Assembly: GCF_954871325.1 (NCBI RefSeq)
Contig: NC_088775.1
Location: forward strand, 48,523,561 to 48,587,560
Source of the DNA: Gordionus sp. m RMFG-2023
Lineage: Eukaryota > Nematomorpha > Gordioida > Chordodea > Parachordodidae
Direction: 5' to 3'
DNA length: 64,000 nt
The position numbers were made by a program, and so were the translations under genes. This document shows, piece by piece, positions 1 to 10,592 of the stretch (position 1 is its first letter; every line of letters starts with the position of its first letter). The notes beneath the pieces are model-generated. The model was not told the DNA's origin, did not search any database, and was given only the letters and a program-made list of their open reading frames with translations.

Positions 1-1018
1 TTACCTGAAGGCCATATAAATATTCTGTGTTAAATATTACACCTAGGCCTAATATTAAAAAAATTTTCAAGCCAGGTCCACGCACTTGGAAAAATTTCTC
101 AAACCTGCCATAATAATTTTGGTAGTTGAGAACTGAAATAAAATATATAAAAAGTCACAAAAAATACAATCAGAATATGAAAGTTGTATGGGCCTAGGTT
201 TTTGATCAGGTTTGCCATGTCTTCAAAAGAAATTTTCAGGTCAATTTCTAACCCAAAAATTTTCAGGTAAGACTATATTAATTTTGAAAAATGTTTCGCA
301 AGCTACGTCCAAGTCCATATAAATTGTGAAAAATATTTCCCAACCCAGGAAAACCCAGAATAATTTATTTTTTTCTTGGATCCAGAAAAATAGTAAGGGG
401 TTTATAAGAATTAAATCTGTCTAATATATGGATATATTTTTTTTGCCATTTTATATCATTGGGAAAATTTTTCAAAATTATCATCAAATGAAGGGGAAAT
501 ATCTGATTTTCCTATCATTATATGAAATTCATGAATACATATAAAAGTACCATGCTGAAAATATGTTCATTCTAATTTAAATTTTAAACAAATCACCACC
601 TTTCCAAATGATTTACTACTTAGTTACAAATTATAAAATTAAATTTAAGACATTGATATTAAATTACAATAGAAAAAATAAAATATTTTAAGTTAACAAA
701 TAATAGGAGGTTAACTTCAATCATATTCAAATTATATATAATTAAAACAAAAAGGTTATACATTTCATCAAAAATGTTATAATAAGTTATGAGTAACATA
801 CATTCTACAATTATGGAATTATGAGAAAATATACAACACTATATTATAATAGATTGAATTATTTAATGGTAATAGAAGTATTAGTAAGTGGACAATTTTT
901 ACATTTTATACAAAATTATTTAATTTTTTTATTTTTAGATTTAAATTCTTCAAAATATTACACTGCTAATAATCTTTGCAATCTTAAACCATACAATAAA
1001 TATATTACAATAACTCAG
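1..1018. other. AT-rich DNA without recognised gene
   Basis: No coding region is supported. The first 360 bases hold diverged short repeats built on an 'aaaattttca' core with nearby GC-rich words such as 'ccaggtcc', similar in style to the interior of GC-rich hAT MITEs elsewhere in the window. The only open frame of note, at 821-1249, runs out of AT-rich DNA into the G-tract terminus of the hAT element at 1027 and is not a gene. Confidence 0.6.
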
Positions 1019-1457
1019 ATCGTAACCAGGGCCGTAGCCACGGGGGGGGGGCCCAAACCTGGCCCCCAGAAAAAATCTTTGGCCCCCAAAAGTGGCCCCC
1101 AAAAATTTTTCTGCCCCCCCCCCCCCAATTTGAGAATTTTTTTTAGAATTGATTATTTTTATATTTTTAATATAAATTTGAATATTTATTCAAAAATATT
1201 CAAAAAACATGTCTATTTAGAATTGATTATTTTTATATTTTTAAAATAAATTTTGAATATTTATTCTACAAACATGTCTAGTTTGTAAATTTTTTTCTAT
1301 CCAGTTTTATTTTTATTTTTATTTTTACCCAATATTAAATTATCATTCATTCATTTTTTTTTTCATTTTTTTTTGTTGTGTATAACATTCTCTATAGGTA
1401 TCACATTTATATTATAATATATAACCAGTTATTTTATTTTACAGCCTTTTTAAAATT

Positions 1458-1574
1458 ATGGAGAAACAATCAGTTATTAACTCTTATTTTAAGTTAAAGT
1501 TAAACAAATGTCAAGCAACATCACTTCTACAAACTACTAGTAATACTACATCAGAAATTTCAGAAACTGATTAG
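1458..1574 (+). pseudogene. hAT transposase N-terminal remnant
   Basis: A 38-codon frame starts MEKQSVINSYF and is rich in Ser, Thr and Gln before a stop. Short 'K..SI.SFF'-like starts followed by a polar linker are typical of the N-terminus of ZMYM1-like hAT transposases. It lies inside the hAT derivative 1027-2218 and is followed by a C-rich tract and no catalytic domain. I infer the identity from position and general look; the sequence is too short to prove it. Confidence 0.5.
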
Positions 1575-1826
1575 ACCGATTTACAGAAGATGATTTTAAT
1601 CTTTTTTCATCTTTTAATACATTGCCCCCCCCCTTGACCCTGATTATTTTTTATCAGATAAAATGTCCCCATTGGAAACACTGCATCATGAAATAAAGAT
1701 AGAAAAAGGATTGCTAGCTTCGGAAGCTAAAGAAAATATAATTTTGAAAATATCTTACATATTATGTATAAAAAAAATATAATCATGCATTTAAAAAATT
1801 ATATAAATGCTACTCAGCAGCAATAA

Positions 1827-2015
1827 ACGGCTTCTTGTGAGGCCTCGTTCTCTACATTAATGAGAGTTTTATCGAGCAGTAGAGAGTCTATGAAGGATAA
1901 ACGTAAACAAAATTTAGTATTAATGGCGTATGAAAAAAGAATAACGCAGAATTTATCTTTTAGTTCATTTATATTAAAATTTAAAAATAAAAATCGCCGT
2001 ATTCTATTAAAGTAA
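1827..2015 (+). pseudogene. hAT transposase C-terminal dimerisation remnant
   Basis: The open frame carries SCEASFSTLMRV followed by a region ending NLVLMAYEKRI. This matches the hAT dimerisation motif, where 'SCERSFS.L..I' is followed by an 'L..L.L..' segment. The usual Arg of 'ERSFS' is replaced by Ala. It ends at a stop about 200 bases before the right terminus, the expected place for a transposase C-terminus. Together with the N-terminal remnant it shows that the interior of the transposase gene was deleted. Confidence 0.75.
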
Positions 2016-2226
2016 TATTTTGTTTTGTATATGCATATTATAGTATTATTTTGTTTTTTATATTCATATTATAGTATTATTTTGTTATTAAATTTTTAAT
2101 AAAAATAGGAAAAAATTTCTATGAATGCGTAATTATTTGTTTGATTTTAAAAAAATAGTGCCCCCCCCCCAAGTAAGCACTTGGCCCCCCTAAGTGAAAA
2201 TTCCTAGCTATTGCCCTGATCGTAAC

Positions 2227-3190
2227 ATTAAAAGGTGCTGGAAAATAAGGATGTACTATATGTAAACAATATATATATGGTTAAAATAAAATATGTGTCC
2301 AAAGTGTTGTTATTAATTTATGAAAATTTTAAGGGTTTTTTTAAAACATTTTGGAAGCAGCTTAAAATAAAAATAAGTTAATTATTATTGAATAAATTTT
2401 TGGATTTAAAGAGAAGTTATTTGGAGAATAGAATAAGTTTTGGAATAATAATAAAAATGATTATTTTAGAAATATATCATGGTATTTTATATAATTAAGT
2501 AATGAGGAACTATTAAATATTCACATGAATTTCATATAAAACCTAAACACTTATAATAAAAAATTATTTAAATGCTTTTAAGACCTTCATAAATGCTCTT
2601 TTAAACAAAGACCTCCTATTATAGATTTAAATGAAATGCGGGGTCAACCTGATTTTGTCACAAAAACTCTGTGGTGACATCCTTGGCTATTTAGAAGATT
2701 ATTGGCAAGGGTCATAATCCAGGGTCTTAATTTATTAGGTATACATAGCAATTAGGATTGAGTGTTAAGGGAGAGGTCAAAATAGCATGCCATTCGTAGA
2801 ATCCTCTTCCTTACATGGATGTTATCAAAGTATATTTTAAAAATAGTTTATAACAAAATTATTTTACCCCTAAATTCCTAGAGACATACTGTGACATTAA
2901 AACTCTCTTTTATTCCGCCCAGTTTGAAGTTTAAATTTCTTTGAAGCCAATTATAAAAGACTTGAATATTTAGCCTGCAGATTGATTATTTTAAAAAAAT
3001 AATATGACTAAAAGAATAACTATAAAAAATTTAACCTTATGAAGATGGTAAAATGTGTTATAAAATTGAATGAATGTTGAGTTTGTTACATGATTACTAT
3101 TAGACCGATTACGCTATAATCATTTTTATTGGACAAATATATTTTAAAAGAATACTATTAGCTAAATTTGATTGACGTTTTTTGAGGATT
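2227..3190. other. AT-rich DNA, nothing recognised
   Basis: About 950 bases of AT-rich sequence. A slightly less AT-rich patch at about 2600-2830 contains no long frame, splice-bounded exon or terminal repeat that I could recognise. Confidence 0.5.
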
Positions 3191-3194
3191 ATTA

Positions 3195-3785
3195 TAATAG
3201 ATTAGCGATCTAAGGATATATCAGAAAAAAATAAGGTAAAAAATAAAGATATAATAAATCATTTTAAAAAATATATTAAAAAAAAATATCAATCAAATAA
3301 AAGATATTTAAAAAAATAATATAATAATTAAAATAGATTATCTCAAAAAAATATATTAAAAAAATCATATAACACAAAAAAATTCAAAAAAATAAATAAA
3401 ATTTAACTATCAAAAGCTATATTAGAAAAAAAGGTACGTAAAAAATATATAATTAATCATCCTAAAAATATATATTTAAAAAAAGCATCAATCAAAAAAT
3501 ATATTAAAAAAATAATATAACAAATTAAAATAGACTATCTCAAAAAAATATATTAAAAAAATCATATAACACAAAAAATCTCAAAAAAATATAAAAATTT
3601 TAGCGATCAAAAGTTATAACAGAAAAAAAGTACGTAAAAATATATAAAAAATCATTTAAAAATATTTTAAAAAAATCATATAATATAATAAATCTCAAAA
3701 AAATATATTAAAAATATAATAAATTTAATATTTAAAAAATACTATAAGATCAAAAAACCTTAACAATCTTAAAAATATTATTGGT
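3195..3785 (+). repeat. Tandem repeat of about 198 bp, three diverged copies
   Basis: The block around 'gatcaaaag.tat..cagaaaaaa' recurs near 3204, 3405 and 3603, and 'aaaatagattatctc' at about 3330 recurs as 'aaaatagactatct' at about 3527. Both give a period near 198 bases. The units are almost pure A/T with no coding potential. The third copy is truncated and ends just before the 19-bp repeat at 3791. Confidence 0.65.
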
Positions 3786-3790
3786 TTGAC

Positions 3791-3847
3791 TAAACTGCGA
3801 ATGCTAAGGTAAACTGCGAATGCTAAGGTAAACTGCGAATGCTTAGG
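3791..3847 (+). repeat. Three 19-bp repeats related to the giant-array unit
   Basis: Three adjacent 19-bp copies of 'taaactgcgaatgctaagg' (the last reads 'gcttagg'). The first is preceded by 'gac', giving 'gactaaactgcgaat', the same core seen in the large arrays from 10593. The array unit has 'gaattgc' where this has 'gaatgc'. It may be the trace of a related element's end. Confidence 0.75.
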
Positions 3848-4161
3848 TAAAATTTTTTATATATTATCTTTTATTTGTAGTGAGATCCATTTTCCTATGA
3901 TATAAATAACTTATAAAAAATTAAATTTTTAGATATATTCAATAATAAAGAAATATACATTAATAGGTGAATTATTTTTTATCTCATAATAAATCGTTTA
4001 AATCTTTTAATATAATTCTATTCAGATATGCCGCCATTTGGAATTCTAAAACAGAAATATATGAGTTAAGATGCAGCTTGACAGTTAATAAATATATAAA
4101 AAATCCATTAACTGGGCAGAAAATCGATACAATTATAAATCCAAAGCCATATTACAGAAAA

Positions 4162-5190
4162 ATTACCATATTCATGGACAGTTCATAAATGGCTTTAAAA
4201 ATAAGTATTAATTTATATTCCCATGTATAATCATCTTGACCAATTAAAACAAAATATTCTGGTATATCAGGTGTAAGTGATATTCAAAAATTAAAGAAAT
4301 CTTAATATAGCAAAAAGTAACATCTCCCCAATTATAAATCCACCTTAACATCCCAACCTTAATATTGAATTTAGTTGGCATTACAAATTGAAGCAATTTA
4401 TAAATTCACCTTAGCATCATCCATCAAGATGGTTACAGCACATTTTTATATCTTCAAGCATTTATGACACTTGACACTCTTTTTAAAGAGAAACAATAGA
4501 GATATAAAGTAACATCTTCTACAGCAACCACAAATTCACCTTAACATCATCATCATGTCACCCAACCTCATAAAATTGAATCCAGCAATATAACAGAACA
4601 ATTACCATATTCATGGACAGTTCATAAATGGCTTTAAAAATAAGTATTAATTCCTATTCCCCTGTATAATCATCTTGACCAATTAAAACAAAATATTCTG
4701 GAAGAATTGGCAAATTTTTCATGAAAGTTAAAAATCAAATTATAATTACCAATATAATGTGACCTCATATTCTCTAAGTAGAAAACAACAGACTAAATAG
4801 ATAATACCAACTAACAAAACCTATTTGACTATTCATCTATTATATCAATGACCAATTGAAATAACCTTAATTAAGCAACTCCATCTTTTTTTACACACAT
4901 CAGAAGTAACATCTCCCCAATTATAAATCCACCTTACCATCCCAACCTTAAAATTGAATTTAGTTGGCATTACAAACTGAAGTATTTATAAATTCACCTT
5001 AGCATCATCCATCAAGATGGTTACAGCACATTATTATATCTTCAAGCATTTATGACATTTGACACTCTTTTTAAAGAGAAACAATAGAGATATAAAGTAA
5101 CATCTTCTACAGCAACCACAAATTCACCTTAACATCATCATTATGTCACCCAACCTCATAAAATTGAATCCAGCAATATAACAGAATGTT
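4162..5190 (+). repeat. Direct duplication of about 440 bp with an unequal middle
   Basis: The segment starting 'attaccatattcatggacag' at 4162 is repeated from 4601. Within both copies the same landmarks follow in order: 'cttgaccaattaaaac', 'aacatctccccaattataaa', 'catccatcaagatggttac' and 'cccaacctcataaaattgaa'. The second copy has about 200 bases (about 4705-4908) where the first has a shorter unrelated stretch. No coding potential was seen. Its position ahead of the retrotransposon leaves open whether it belongs to that element's 5' part. Confidence 0.8.
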
Positions 5191-5439
5191 GTAAAGGAAA
5201 ACTAATTGGAATCTTAACAACAATTATGTACCAACAATAAATCCGGTCTATTTTCTCTATTAAATCAAACATGTCTATTCTTCAAGAGGATTCAATTCCA
5301 AAGAAAGGGATAATTTAACTTCAAACATTAATATTCAAAAGTCTTCTCAATCCACCCAATTTAGACTCAAGGATTGCCTCCCTTTTTTTTCACCAGAAGT
5401 TATCTTACTTTCTTCTTTTTTTTTTCAATACTTATTTTT

Positions 5440-6300
5440 AAAACTTTTAAACAACTTGTTTTTAAAAATAACTTTTAATCTTCAATTAGTTCAACACTTA
5501 TAATATATCAATAAATTTACATATAGACTTTTTAATATTTAACATTATAACCAATTTAACACTTATTTTATACATTCACGAATTTCCATATTGATTCATC
5601 TTATAACATTTAAATATTCAATAAATTCACATATTTTTTTAAACAACATTTAGCTTTCAATTAATTTAACACTTATATATATATTTATTCTTTCTTTCAT
5701 TCACAACTATAATCACATACTCTCTTTTTACATGCACATTTTTTCTTTGTACACATTTATTCCTCACAAAACCAAATTAATTTTTTTTTTCTTTTTACTT
5801 TTTCATTTATATACTCTTCAAGACTCAAATTCTCTCACATTCCTTTTTATATCCCCTTTAATACAAAATAATATTTCTTCTCCCTTTCATAAACATACCC
5901 AAAATATTTTTTTTTTCTCCCCTTTTATATATTGTTTCTTTTTAACAACATTTAACATTTCAACTAATTTAACATTTACATATATATATTTTTTTTTTAT
6001 TCTTTCATAATCACAACTCTCTTTTTACATGCATAATATTTTTTTTTTTTACTTGTACACATTTATTCCTCACAATTGAACCAAATCTTTTCTTTTTTTT
6101 TACTTTCTTATATATATATTCTTCAAGACTCAAATTATCTTACGTTCTTTGTAATATCCCCATTAATACAACATAATTTTTCTTTTCCATTTCATAAACA
6201 TACCCTAAATAATTATCTTTTTTTCTCCCTCTTATATATGTTCCTCAGTCTTTCAATCTTTTATTTACTTTAACCATTACATTTATTAAAACAAATAACC
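5440..6300 (+). repeat. Pyrimidine-rich 5' repeats before the retrotransposon gene
   Basis: Three diverged units of about 300 bases. The landmark 'aacaa.att..ctt.caa.ta.ttaacactta' recurs near 5450, 5640 and 5940, and 'ctctttttacatgca' followed by 'ttgtacacatttattcctca' occurs near 5722 and 6020. The + strand is almost free of G, matching the C/T-rich coding strand that follows. Repeated 5' monomers carrying promoter activity are known in some LINEs, such as mouse L1. I infer the same arrangement here. The phenylalanine-rich frames at 5732-6273 are by-products of the T-rich strand. Confidence 0.6.
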
Positions 6301-6471
6301 AACCTCTATCAAACACCAACCAACCCCAACAACCTTTATGCCCATTCTTTCCTCTCATATTTAATAACCTTATCTTTACAACATCATTATTCTCTGCAGA
6401 TTATTTCTTCCTAGTCTCTGTCACATCCCCATTCTCAACACAATTATTCACAACCTTTCTTTATCCACACA

Positions 6472-8554
6472 ATGGAACGCTGCCCCACGTGTTCCAAAAA
6501 CATAAAAATCACCAAATTTCGCCCCATCTTCCTCCAGGACCTTACATCCCCCCTCATAGTCAGCCAGGTCCCTATTTTACAGAATCTAACAACATTCTGC
6601 AACAAAATTGCACATGGACCTGTTCCCGAATCCATCAGGCCACTCCTGTTCGGCGCTAAATTAATCGCACTCGATAAGCCGAACAAGGACATCCGGCCGA
6701 TAGCAATCGGGACCGTATTCCGTCGCCTCGTTGCTAAACTCATAGCTTCCAAAATTAAGGACAACGCAGCCTTAATTTTAGCACCCCATCAACTCGGTAT
6801 TGGCATCCAGGGAGGTTGCGAAATAGCCACACACGCTACTCGCATCCATCTCCAAACCAACCCTAGTGACGAAATCCTAGTCAAAATTGATTTTTCTAAC
6901 GCCTTCAACTCCATTCGCCGTTCCCACTTTCTTCCACAAATATACCACTCATTTCCCACCTTCTCCCAATTTTTCCACTCCTGCTATTCCAGGCCATCTC
7001 ATCTCCAATTCAACAACTACTTACTTTCATCATCTGAAGGGATCCAGCAAGGCGATCCTCTAGGCTCGATACTTTTCTGCATTGGAATCAACGAAATGGT
7101 CAAAAACATTTCTACCAACTGCAATCTTCCACTCCACACTTGGTACATCGACGACGGAATGTTCTGCGGCACCCCTCACGAGGTCCCCAAGGCCCTCGCC
7201 ATCATTACTACACATTCCGCCGCAATTGGACTTTCACTTAACGAACAAAAAACCGAGATCTGTTCACTTCATTGTTCCATCCCATTCACCCATAACTTCC
7301 TTACAACCGAGCTATCATCCCTCACTCATCTCGGCTCACCTGTCGGTGGCTTGCAATCCATTAATCACTTCTTCTCTAACGCATCATCCAGCTTACTTCA
7401 CTTCAAAAACATCTCTAAATTTCTCTCTCGCCATCAAGCTTTTTTTCTCCTCAAAAACTTTTACTACATTCCTAAAATTCTTTACGCTCTTCGATCCACC
7501 TCAATCTTTAAATTTCCCGACTCACTAAAATCATTTGAAACTTCCGTCAAATCTCTTGCCGAAGAGATCCTTAATCTTCGTTTCAACCATAATTCATGGC
7601 TACAAGCATCACTTCCATGCAAGCTCGGGGGCATCGGCTTACGCTCACCTTTAACTCTTTCCATCAGTGGATTCATCGCCTCCCGCCTCTCATCTGACTC
7701 ACACATTAGCCAGCTTACTCACTTTCCTGACCCATTATTAGCTGAAGCCCAGACCATTTGGGACAATTCCGTTGTCCCAAACACTCCTCGACCCTCCTCC
7801 TGTTTACAGAGAGACTGGGATACTCCACTCAACGAAGGCTCCGTCGCTTACCTAAAATCGAGCCTTCATGACGACGATCTCACAGTCTTTCACCAATTAA
7901 ACCAAGGATCGGGTTACGAGTTTCTGGAAACTATACCCTCCAACAACCTCGACTTATTGCTGACCGCTGACGAGCTAAGATTTGCCATTGGATTACGGCT
8001 CAATTGCGAAATTGTTCTACCGTACCAATGCAAACATTGCGAAACCAGCGTCGATCGCAAGGGCAGACATTCTCCATTGCCGCTTTTACCGAGGCCGTTT
8101 TCCACGGCACACCAATTGCAATGACATCATATTGCGCGCTCTCAAATCCGCAGGCATTCCATCAAGACTTGAACCGACCGGCATTTTTAGATCCGACGGA
8201 AAACGTCCTGATGGAATGTCCTTGATTCCTTGGTCAAGGGGCCAGCTACTAGTCTGGGACTTCACCTGCATTGACCCAAATGCACCATCCAACCACAACG
8301 TCGATGCCCTCGCTCTAGCAGAAACTCGTAAAACTATCAAATATAGTTCCATAGACCCCTCTTTCTTATTCATACCTATCGCCTGCTCTACTCTTACCAC
8401 CTTCGGTAGCAAAGCTCTAAGTTTTTTTAAAGAATTAGGCAAACGGATTCTGGAAAAAACCGATCAGCCTAAAGAGTCCCTTTTTTTACGACAAAGACTT
8501 GCTACCGCCATCATTCGCTCTAACTACCTACGTTTCATCTCTTCCATTGAATAA
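6472..8554 (+). CDS. Non-LTR retrotransposon reverse transcriptase plus PD-(D/E)XK endonuclease, one frameshift
   Basis: This is the polyprotein for target-primed reverse transcription. The first frame (6472-8124, 550 codons) has RT motifs in order: IRPIAIG, KIDFSNAFNS with Asp140, GIQQGDPLG, WYIDDG with Asp227 and Asp228, GLSLNEQKTE and HLGSPVGG. The catalytic residues are intact. The protein then reaches a CxxC zinc-binding start (CKHC) and GRHS near residue 540. The matching second half, with RFPRH, DGKRPDG, VWDFTC and a later E..K segment, lies in another frame up to the stop at 8552-8554, so a single-base shift lies near 8070-8085. RPDG, WD and K are the expected residues of a restriction-like endonuclease. 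The N-terminus is short for the group (no Myb region), so it may be 5' truncated. It resembles the RLE-bearing R2/NeSL/Utopia assemblage; I cannot fix the clade. GC content is far above the surroundings. Confidence 0.85.
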
Positions 8555-8660
8555 TCTCCTATGTCTATGCTCTCTCTCTCCCTTCTCTTTCCTAGTTTCC
8601 ATTCTTTTATCCTTTACCTTTTCGCAAATTATTTTATATTTTTTTACCTTTTTTAAAAAA
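8555..8660 (+). other. Probable 3' UTR of the retrotransposon
   Basis: After the stop the + strand stays pyrimidine-rich ('ctctctctctcccttctc') for about 100 bases, then falls into ordinary A/T-rich DNA near 'ttttttaaaaaataat'. No poly(A) tail or target duplication was recognised, so the exact 3' end is uncertain. Confidence 0.5.
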
Positions 8661-10584
8661 TAATACTAAAGAAATTTTTTGTTATTATGCATATATAAAC
8701 TAAACTAATTTAATTTTTAAATAAATTGTTAATTTACAATATTTATAAATATTTTTATAAAATATATTTCAAAATATAGATTTCGAAGGTAAATATTATG
8801 TACAATTCCAAAAATATAGTAATCATTTATGCTAAAAAAATTATATTAAAGATATTAATAATTAAATTTTAAATTCCAATAATATTAAATCCGCAAGTTG
8901 GCGTGTATAATTATAAAATACAATTATAAAATACTATTATAAAAAAATATAATCTTTTAAAAATGTTATATATCAGAATATACCCCTAAAACATTAAAGA
9001 TTCATTTTAATAAGCTGAATTATCATAATACGCATGGTGGAGGGCTATGTATAATATTTAAAACAAAATCATGCCGGTAAAGTATATTGTTAATATTACT
9101 ACATAAAATATTATTTTGTGTCAAATGATATTCAATAATACCAAGTTACTATTTAAATAAAATAATTTAAATATTATTTATCTTGATTTATCTAAATATT
9201 ATAGTAAATGATTAATTTATATTTAAATAATTAGAATCATATTTATATAAATATTTCACATGATGCCATTCATTCATTTACCTTTTTTTACCTCAATAAC
9301 AATATGGAAGAATATAACCTAACAAATGAAATGGAATTTTGATGTCTATGGATTCAAATATTCTTAACTCATTCCTTATCATGAATATAACTATTCAAGA
9401 TTAAAAAACAAATAAGAAATATATGTCTTTATTTTACTAATTTATAAATTACAATTACAATATCGGAAAGGGTAAGTTCCACTCATTTAGTAAACTACAA
9501 CTGGGTACAAGGTTTGTTGGTATCCTTGAGAAAAAAAATCGGCATAATTTTATGAAGGGTGGGCCTTCATAAAATTCACGTTCGCTCATTTTGGGCAGGT
9601 CTATGACCAACGTGCTAGATAAGATAAGATAATAGATTTTTTTCTAGTCGTCATATATCTTAATATATTCAATCAGAAATGGATAATCACGTAAGAAAAT
9701 AATCTAGATACAGATGTGAAAAAATTAATCTTAGATACAGATATTAGTATTTTTTTCAAAATATCAAAATAAAATTAGAATAGTTTATAAAATATAGTTT
9801 TTACTATTTATTTGTGAAGAACATAACATATTCATTTAGTAAGAATGAATATTTACAATAATTAATAAAATATTTAATGATGAGTTAATATTTCAGGCAT
9901 TTTAATTTCAGTAATAGCCCATTTTTATAGATAGGGAAGGGAGACTATTTTAATGGGAGTTGAATATTAATTTGTAAAAGAGTATTTAAAATATATTTAT
10001 TATTTTATAAGATAATCAAAATTTTCAAATAATTTAGTATTAGACCTTTTCGGATAAATATAAAGGTTCAATTATAAATAAAGCTTCTGGTTCAGTTTTG
10101 ATCCCTGCATTTATATATAAAATGTAATCTTTACTAATTTCTTTGGGTTATTTTATATCCATTTATCTTAATATAAGTTGTAAATTTTTCAGTTAATTTT
10201 GGTCGTCAATATATTTTAAATATGGCAGAAAAGAATAAGGAAATTAATACAATATTCTTGAAGAAAATAAGAATGCTGTGATATGTAAAATTTTAAATAT
10301 GAATATTAAAAAGTATCTGTATTTGCCAAGAAAATTAAAATGAAAAAGATGCATAATTTTTTTCAGAATAAAGGATCTTAGATACAGATACTAGTATCTT
10401 ATTAAAAATATCAAAAGGTACTACAAGATACAAAAGGATTTTGTATCTTGTATTTTAGATACAAATATTTGTGGTACTGCACAACTCTGATTACAATTGA
10501 TATTATGATCAATGATTGAGCAGTATAAAACAAATAATTATAAAGTGTTAACAGTCTAATTTTGTTGACCTTTATCTTTAAATG
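8661..10584. other. AT-rich DNA with one hairpin and a hAT-like end
   Basis: No gene is supported. It holds the perfect hairpin at 9546-9576, listed separately. The last part (about 10360-10489) has 'agatacagatac' type repeats ending in GTGCACAACTCTG-like sequence at 10489, which looks like a hAT terminus (CAGAGTTGTGCAGTACC on the minus strand). Related 'tagatacagat' words occur at about 9700-9750. No left partner or target duplication was found. Confidence 0.5.
9546..9576. repeat. Perfect 13-bp inverted repeat (hairpin)
   Basis: The arm 'aattttatgaagg' is followed by the five-base loop 'gtggg' and the exact complement 'ccttcataaaatt'. No T-run terminator or gene end is adjacent. It could be a cruciform or the tip of a small foldback element. 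Confidence 0.8.
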
Positions 10585-10592
10585 ATCAGAAA
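10585..10592. repeat. Left 8-bp target site duplication of the giant foldback element
   Basis: ATCAGAAA stands directly before the first array-like base (GGCCATGACTAAA). An identical ATCAGAAA stands directly after the mirrored end at 51452-51459. The flanks beyond it are unrelated to each other. Confidence 0.85.

Larger units (their letters stand above)
1019..2226 (+). mobile_element. hAT deletion derivative with 8-bp target duplication
   Basis: The element is 1027-2218 and is flanked by perfect ATCGTAAC copies at 1019-1026 and 2219-2226, the 8-bp duplication usual for hAT. Its ends are inverted: it starts CAGGGCCGTAGCCACGGG and ends with GCTATTGCCCTG, with long G or C tracts just inside both ends. 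It keeps short pieces of both the N-terminal and C-terminal coding parts of a ZMYM1-like hAT transposase and lacks the catalytic middle, so it is a non-autonomous internal-deletion copy. A terminus of the same family sits at 32410. Confidence 0.9.

Noticed and set aside
821-1249. 142-codon open frame with a Pro/Gly-rich middle
   Set aside because: It crosses the boundary and G-tract of the hAT element at 1027 and is explained by that terminus; there is no domain or sensible composition.
5732-6273. Two Phe- and Leu-rich open frames that look like membrane proteins
   Set aside because: They come from a nearly G-free, T-rich strand that is tandemly repeated; any frame there reads as hydrophobic residues.
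6444-8442. Several minus-strand and alternative-frame open readings over the retrotransposon
   Set aside because: They are shadows of the GC-rich RT/endonuclease gene, whose motifs are clear on the + strand.
9448-10497. hAT element from an ATTACAAT at 9448 to the terminus at 10489
   Set aside because: An ATTACAAT follows the right tip, but the left copy is not followed by a CAG-type inverted end; an AT-rich 8-mer match alone is likely to be chance.
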